Assembly: GCF_003555505.1 (NCBI RefSeq)
Contig: NZ_CP032152.1
Coordinates: forward strand, 2,527,001-2,591,000
Direction of reading: 5' to 3'
Length of the DNA stretch: 64,000 nucleotides
Source of the DNA: Thermosynechococcus sichuanensis E542
GTDB lineage: Bacteria > Cyanobacteriota > Cyanobacteriia > Thermosynechococcales > Thermosynechococcaceae
Below, piece after piece: positions 59,802-64,000 of this stretch (its first letter is position 1; each line of letters opens with the position of its first letter). Below the pieces are notes generated by a model. It was not told where the DNA came from. It saw nothing but the letters and a program-made list of their open reading frames with translations, and did not search any database. A program made the translations under genes and the position numbers.

Positions 59802-61196
59802 TTAAAAATTACTCTTAACCCGCAGGGTGATCTGATCGCAAGTCTCCGATTGCGCCAGCAAAACAACTATGCGATCCAAACCAGCACGGAGTTGAGTCGT
59901 GGCCTCCCCCCCTTGATTGACCACAAGGCTAAAGACGAGGGGACGATCCTGCACGGGTTCGACATAGCCGGCTAGGGCAACCACCCCCCGCAGTGTCCCG
60001 GTTTTAGCCCAGACGCGATCTTGAGCTGCTGTATTGCGAAACCGCTGGCGTAACGTTCCCGATCGCCCAGCAAGGGGGAGCGATCGCCGCCACAGTGAGG
60101 CATAACCTGTGCGCGCCATCTGTTGCAACAGTGTCACCAATCCATTGGGCGTTAGCCAATTTTGCCGTGAGAGTCCGGAACCATCCACCAGCACCGCCCC
60201 TTGTACTCCGATTTGCTGCAGGTAGCGTTGGCGATAGCCGGGTTGTGCTGCTTCCAGCGCCGCAAGGAGCATTTCCGCATAGAAGTTGTCACTCTCTTGA
60301 AGAATCGGTAAGATCAACGCCCCTAAGGGGGGTGAGGTATGGCGCACCAACACATCGGCTAACGGCTCTGCTGTCTCCACAAGGCGAATCTGCTGCACTT
60401 GAATACCCGCTTGGGCAAAGGCACGCTGCACCTGCTGTTGCAGATAGGGGATCGGCTCACTGAGGGGAATGCGCATTTCTGCTGGCTTACTGCCCCCATG
60501 GAGTTGACCCCGCACAATGATCTGCTGGCTGTGCACCTCACTTTCGAGAAACTCCGGTTCAGAGGGAGCCACGGTACGGGTCTCATTCACCACTCGAAAA
60601 TTAGCCGCTGGCTGACGTAGCGCCAAGGGTTGACCCAACTGCTGGGGCACCACCTCTAAGTTCAGGGCATTTTGATTGACACTAAAGCGCGTGACTACGG
60701 CGGCATACCCCATCGTCAGGTCCTCGATCGCCCACGTGGGTTCAATGGTGACCGGCGTCACACCGCCAATTTCTAAGACTGGAATCTGGCGAATCCCCTG
60801 TTGGGCAAGATTCGCGGCCATTTGTTGGAGGTCTTGACTGCTGAAACTGGGGTCAAAACTACCCTGAAGGCGCACTGTTGTTCGGTCGGGCGATCGCGCA
60901 CTGAGGGTGGTCACAAATGTATGATTCACTCCCCAATAGTCAAGGGCAGCAGCGACGGTTGTGAGCTTGACATTCGAGGCCACCAAAAAGAGCTTTTCCC
61001 CTTGGTAGTCGTAGAGAAGATCCCCCGTGGTTAAATCCCGCACTACGATGCCCCACTGACCGCGTTGCCATTGGGGACTTTGGATTTCCTGTTGCAGGGC
61101 ACGAGCCAAGTCTTGGCGGCAGAGACCAAAGGCGGCAGGTGAAACCAGCAGGACAATCAGACTAGCAGGGGGCAGAAGCCATCGAAGCCATGCCAT
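59802..61196 (-). CDS. dacB: D-alanyl-D-alanine carboxypeptidase/endopeptidase (PBP4/DacB type)
   Basis: It trims peptidoglycan stem peptides in the periplasm. The 464-residue protein has a signal peptide (about 1-26) and the penicillin-binding motifs S74-N-V-K77 (VASNVKLTT), SDN (ESDNFYAEML) and KTG (WAKTGTLRGV). The long insert between the first two motifs, typical of PBP4, is present. It overlaps the end of the upstream GNAT gene by 35 bp, implying one transcript. Confidence 0.92.
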   Translation of the reverse strand: MAWLRWLLPPASLIVLLVSPAAFGLCRQDLARALQQEIQSPQWQRGQWGIVVRDLTTGDLLYDYQGEKLFLVASNVKLTTVAAALDYWGVNHTFVTTLSARSPDRTTVRLQGSFDPSFSSQDLQQMAANLAQQGIRQIPVLEIGGVTPVTIEPTWAIEDLTMGYAAVVTRFSVNQNALNLEVVPQQLGQPLALRQPAANFRVVNETRTVAPSEPEFLESEVHSQQIIVRGQLHGGSKPAEMRIPLSEPIPYLQQQVQRAFAQAGIQVQQIRLVETAEPLADVLVRHTSPPLGALILPILQESDNFYAEMLLAALEAAQPGYRQRYLQQIGVQGAVLVDGSGLSRQNWLTPNGLVTLLQQMARTGYASLWRRSLPLAGRSGTLRQRFRNTAAQDRVWAKTGTLRGVVALAGYVEPVQDRPLVFSLVVNQGGEATTQLRAGLDRIVVLLAQSETCDQITLRVKSNF

Positions 61197-61689
61197 GGGG
61201 CACTAAATCCTTGACATAGACGCGATCGCAGCGCTGCGTTTCCACACCCGTGGCGGGTTGGTAGCCCGACTTCTCGTACAAATGCACTGCCGTCGTCATC
61301 ACGGAAGCGGTTTCTATCCAGATTTTGCGGTAGCCCGCCGCCTCAATAACTGCCTCCAGATGGTGCAGGAGAAAAGTCCCTAGGCCTTGGCCGCGCACGC
61401 GGGGATGAAGATACATTTTACGAATTTCCACAGCCGCTTCGCCCCGCTCAATGGGATAAAAGGCAATGGTGCCAACGACTTCAGAGGCTTGCTCCACCAC
61501 CCAAAACTGTCCACCGCGGCGGTGGTAATAGTCCTCAACATGCACGACATCGGCATCAGCGCCTTCGGGCTGCCAAGAAAGACCAAACTCACTGAGGACA
61601 CTAGCAATCAGGTGCATGACCGCTGCCCGATCGCGATCGCACCAATGGCGCACCCCACAATCCCCATAGTGAAGAAAAAATACACTCAA
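61162..61689 (-). CDS. GNAT-family N-acetyltransferase
   Basis: The 175-residue protein has a GNAT fold with VVGTIAFYPIE, the acetyl-CoA loop LHPRVRGQGLGTFLLHHLE and the terminal LYEKSGYQPATG. The substrate is unknown; similar single-domain proteins acetylate small amines or protein termini. The start at 61689 gives a plausible N-terminus. It precedes and overlaps dacB, so a cell-wall link is possible but unsupported. Confidence 0.85.
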   Translation of the reverse strand: MSVFFLHYGDCGVRHWCDRDRAAVMHLIASVLSEFGLSWQPEGADADVVHVEDYYHRRGGQFWVVEQASEVVGTIAFYPIERGEAAVEIRKMYLHPRVRGQGLGTFLLHHLEAVIEAAGYRKIWIETASVMTTAVHLYEKSGYQPATGVETQRCDRVYVKDLVPHGMASMASAPC

Positions 61690-61939
61690 GGACGGCTGCC
61701 TCCAGTAGAATGACAGTCCTTCTTACCTAAGAGAGAACCTACCGAAAAACTCAGAACCACCGTGCGCCAAGCGTAGGCGCTAGGGAAGGTTTTAGGTCAC
61801 TCTACTTATAAAAAGAACTGTACTGCCACTCTAACGATTCAGCAGGAGGCTCGCAAGATCATTTTGCTACTGTTTTTATCTTTGTTTCATCTTTGCTGCC
61901 GCCGCCGCTCTCCTAATCGCCAACCTAGTATAGGAAAAG

Positions 61940-63685
61940 ATGCTGGACAAACAGACGATGCAAGACTTTGCCGTTGTGATCGTGGGTGGTGGCCTAGCCG
62001 GCTGTCGTGCTGCTTTGGAAATTTGCCGCCTTGCCCCAGAAACCCCCATTGCCCTAGTGGCTAAAACCCATCCCATTCGTTCCCATTCCGTTGCCGCCCA
62101 AGGGGGCATTGCCGCTACGTTGAAAAATGTGGACAGCGAAGACTCTTGGGAAAGCCATGCCTTTGATACCGTCAAGGGGTCAGACTTTCTTGCGGATCAG
62201 GATGCCGTGGCTATTCTTGCCCAAGAAGCCCCCGATGTAGTGATTGACCTTGAGCACTTGGGGGTACTCTTTTCCCGCTTGCCCGATGGCCGCATTGCCC
62301 AACGTCCCTTTGGCGGTCACACTCACCAGCGCACCTGCTATGCAGCGGACAAAACCGGTCATGCCATTCTCCACGAACTCTACTGCAATCTCCTGAAGTA
62401 CAATGTCACCTTCTTGAGTGAGTGGTATGTGCTACGGCTGATTGTCGAGGATCAGCAGGCCAAGGGGGTTGTTGCCTACCACATTGAAACGGGTCAACTG
62501 GACATTCTGCGGGCACCTGCGATTCTTTTTGCCACAGGGGGCTATGGCCGTGTCTTTAATACCACCTCCAATGATTTTGCTTCTACAGGCGATGGCTTGG
62601 CGATGACGGCACGGGCAGGTTTGCCCCTCGAAGATATGGAATTTGTCCAATTTCACCCGACGGGGTTGTATCCAGCGGGGGTCTTGATTTCTGAGGCAGT
62701 GCGCGGCGAAGGGGCTTATCTAGTCAATGCCGAAGGAGAACGCTTTATGGCCCGCTATGCCCCTAGTCGCATGGAACTGGCACCCCGTGACATTACCTCG
62801 CGGGCGATCGCCATCGAAATTCGCGAAGGACGAGGGATTCACCATGACGGTTCGGCGGGCGGGCCTTTTGTCTATCTCGATGTCCGCCATCTGGGTCGCG
62901 AAAAAATTATGAGTCGCATTCCCTTCTGTTGGGAGGAAGCCCATCGCTTGGCCGGCGTGGATGCAGTGGTGCAGCCTATTCCTGTACGTCCCACCGTGCA
63001 CTACTCGATGGGGGGCATTCCCGTCAATGTCAATGGTCAAGTACGCGCCAATGCAACCGAGATGGTGACCGGGTTCTATGCTGCCGGTGAATGTGCCTGT
63101 GTCTCAGTGCATGGTGCCAATCGCTTGGGCAGTAATTCCCTCTTAGAATGTGTGGTCTATGGCCGCCGCACCGGTGCTGCGATCGCCAAGGATTTAGCGA
63201 GCCTACCCCGCCCTGAATTTGACCCCCAACCCTACCTCCAAGCGGCAGAGCAACAAATTCAACAGCTCTTGAGCCAAGCAGGAGATCTGCGCATTGCCCA
63301 ACTGCGGCAGCAGGTACAGGATTGCATAACCCAATACTGTGGTGTGTTTCGCACCGCTGACTTAATGCAGCGGGGGCTAGCGGAATTGCAACGGCTGAAG
63401 GCTGCCTACGCACGGATTCGCCTCGACGATCGCCAGCGCTATTGGAATACAGAACTGGTTGAAGCTCTGGAACTGGCCAACCTCCTGGTTGTTGCTGAAG
63501 TGATTTTAGCCAGTGCCCTTGCCCGCCAAGAGAGTCGCGGTGCCCACTTCCGCGAGGATTATCCGCAGCGGGATGATGTCAACTTCCTGCGCCACACCCT
63601 AGCTACCTACCACAACGACGGTATTAGGATTAACTATCTGCCCGTCACCATCACCATGTTTCCCCCCCAAGAGCGCAAGTATTAA
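61940..63685 (+). CDS. sdhA: Succinate dehydrogenase/fumarate reductase flavoprotein subunit
   Basis: The 581-residue protein oxidises succinate and feeds electrons to thylakoid or cytoplasmic-membrane quinone. The FAD site is VIVGGGLAGCRAALE. The covalent flavin His is in RSHSVAAQGGIAA. Substrate residues lie in FGGHTHQRTCYAADKTGH and RPTVHYSMGGIPV, and HGANRLGSNSLLE is also present. An internal Met at residue 7 could be the start. The related enzyme L-aspartate oxidase is an alternative but the sequence is SdhA-like. SdhB is not in the window. Confidence 0.88.
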   Translation: MLDKQTMQDFAVVIVGGGLAGCRAALEICRLAPETPIALVAKTHPIRSHSVAAQGGIAATLKNVDSEDSWESHAFDTVKGSDFLADQDAVAILAQEAPDVVIDLEHLGVLFSRLPDGRIAQRPFGGHTHQRTCYAADKTGHAILHELYCNLLKYNVTFLSEWYVLRLIVEDQQAKGVVAYHIETGQLDILRAPAILFATGGYGRVFNTTSNDFASTGDGLAMTARAGLPLEDMEFVQFHPTGLYPAGVLISEAVRGEGAYLVNAEGERFMARYAPSRMELAPRDITSRAIAIEIREGRGIHHDGSAGGPFVYLDVRHLGREKIMSRIPFCWEEAHRLAGVDAVVQPIPVRPTVHYSMGGIPVNVNGQVRANATEMVTGFYAAGECACVSVHGANRLGSNSLLECVVYGRRTGAAIAKDLASLPRPEFDPQPYLQAAEQQIQQLLSQAGDLRIAQLRQQVQDCITQYCGVFRTADLMQRGLAELQRLKAAYARIRLDDRQRYWNTELVEALELANLLVVAEVILASALARQESRGAHFREDYPQRDDVNFLRHTLATYHNDGIRINYLPVTITMFPPQERKY

Positions 63686-63691
63686 AGCCAT

Positions 63692-64000
63692 GCGACGGTT
63701 ACCTGCGACCCCTGCCCTCAACCGTTTTCTTATTGGCATCACCCTTTTTGTCCTGCTCACCTTAGTGGCAGTGGTGGGCTACACCAGCTTTGGCTGGAAC
63801 TGGCTTGATGCCCTCTACATGTACGTGATCACCGTCTTTGGCATTGGCTACAGTGAAGTGCGACCCCTCGTGACCCCCGCCCAACGCTTCTTCAACATGA
63901 TGATCATTGTGGCCGGCAGTGCGGCCACGGTTTATACCATCGGTGCTGTGGTGCAACTGTTTACCGAAGGGGAGATCAAGCGCCTACTGGATATTCAGCG
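63692..64000 (+). CDS. Potassium channel family protein (partial, 3' end beyond window)
   Basis: Only the first 103 residues are seen. They show one helix (about 12-31), a pore helix with filter region TVFGIGYSEVRP (about 52-63) and a second helix (about 73-92). This is a two-helix ion channel as in Kch/TrkA-linked channels, which continue into an RCK domain. The filter GIGYSE differs from the TVGYGD consensus. It starts 6 bp after the sdhA stop. Confidence 0.75.

Overview
The window is chromosomal DNA of a thermophilic unicellular cyanobacterium, most likely a Thermosynechococcus. It carries photosystem I subunits (psaL, psaI, a Ycf37-type assembly factor), light-independent protochlorophyllide reductase (chlB), ferredoxin-dependent nitrite reductase and glutamate synthase, a C-type flavodiiron protein and NtcA-type promoters. 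The palindrome GCGATCGC (HIP1) recurs through the core genes. Genus assignment is inference from gene content and protein resemblance.

Layout. 0-7.4 kb: a VWA-domain membrane protein with an apparent frameshift, ycf37 convergent with psaL-psaI, then moeB and a pyk-SIMPL-DUF3370 operon on the minus strand. 7.5-18.2 kb: a fused double ABC permease with anmK and nnr, then gatB, gltA, chlB, a small secreted protein and ahcY. 18.2-37 kb is the nitrogen block: nirA-nrtABCD-narB-narM on the plus strand behind a textbook NtcA promoter; ntcB, a TrpD-like gene and a MOT1-type molybdate transporter facing it; cynS; a five-gene molybdenum cofactor operon (moeA, moaA, a moaC-mobA fusion, moaD, moaE); and a hybrid sensor kinase translationally coupled to ureE-ureF. 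40.3-44.9 kb is ferredoxin-GOGAT. Together these genes take up nitrate and molybdate, build the cofactor, reduce nitrate to ammonium, detoxify cyanate, mature urease and assimilate the ammonium.

45.2-50.1 kb is a foreign restriction-modification island. An apparently intact AvaI/BsoBI-type restriction-methylation pair sits between truncated pieces of an older mod/res system and two diverged copies of a GIY-YIG-type helicase start. I saw no HIP1 site there. 50.3-57.3 kb returns to core genes: gyrA, hpnA, a methyltransferase, a bacteriohemerythrin and flv1. 57.5-59.6 kb is a second accessory patch: the end of an IS200/IS605-type element (possible omega-RNA relic) abutting a DUF4276 plus AAA-ATPase pair with defence-system character. 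59.8-64 kb holds a PBP4-type carboxypeptidase, a GNAT acetyltransferase, sdhA and the start of a potassium-channel gene with an unusual selectivity filter.

The most unusual points are the DUF1830-NarB fusion, the ahcY-nirA intergenic RNA candidate with competing stems, the layered restriction island, the IS605-type end next to the ATPase/DUF4276 pair, and the sensor kinase in the urease accessory operon. No tRNA, rRNA or CRISPR array was recognised.
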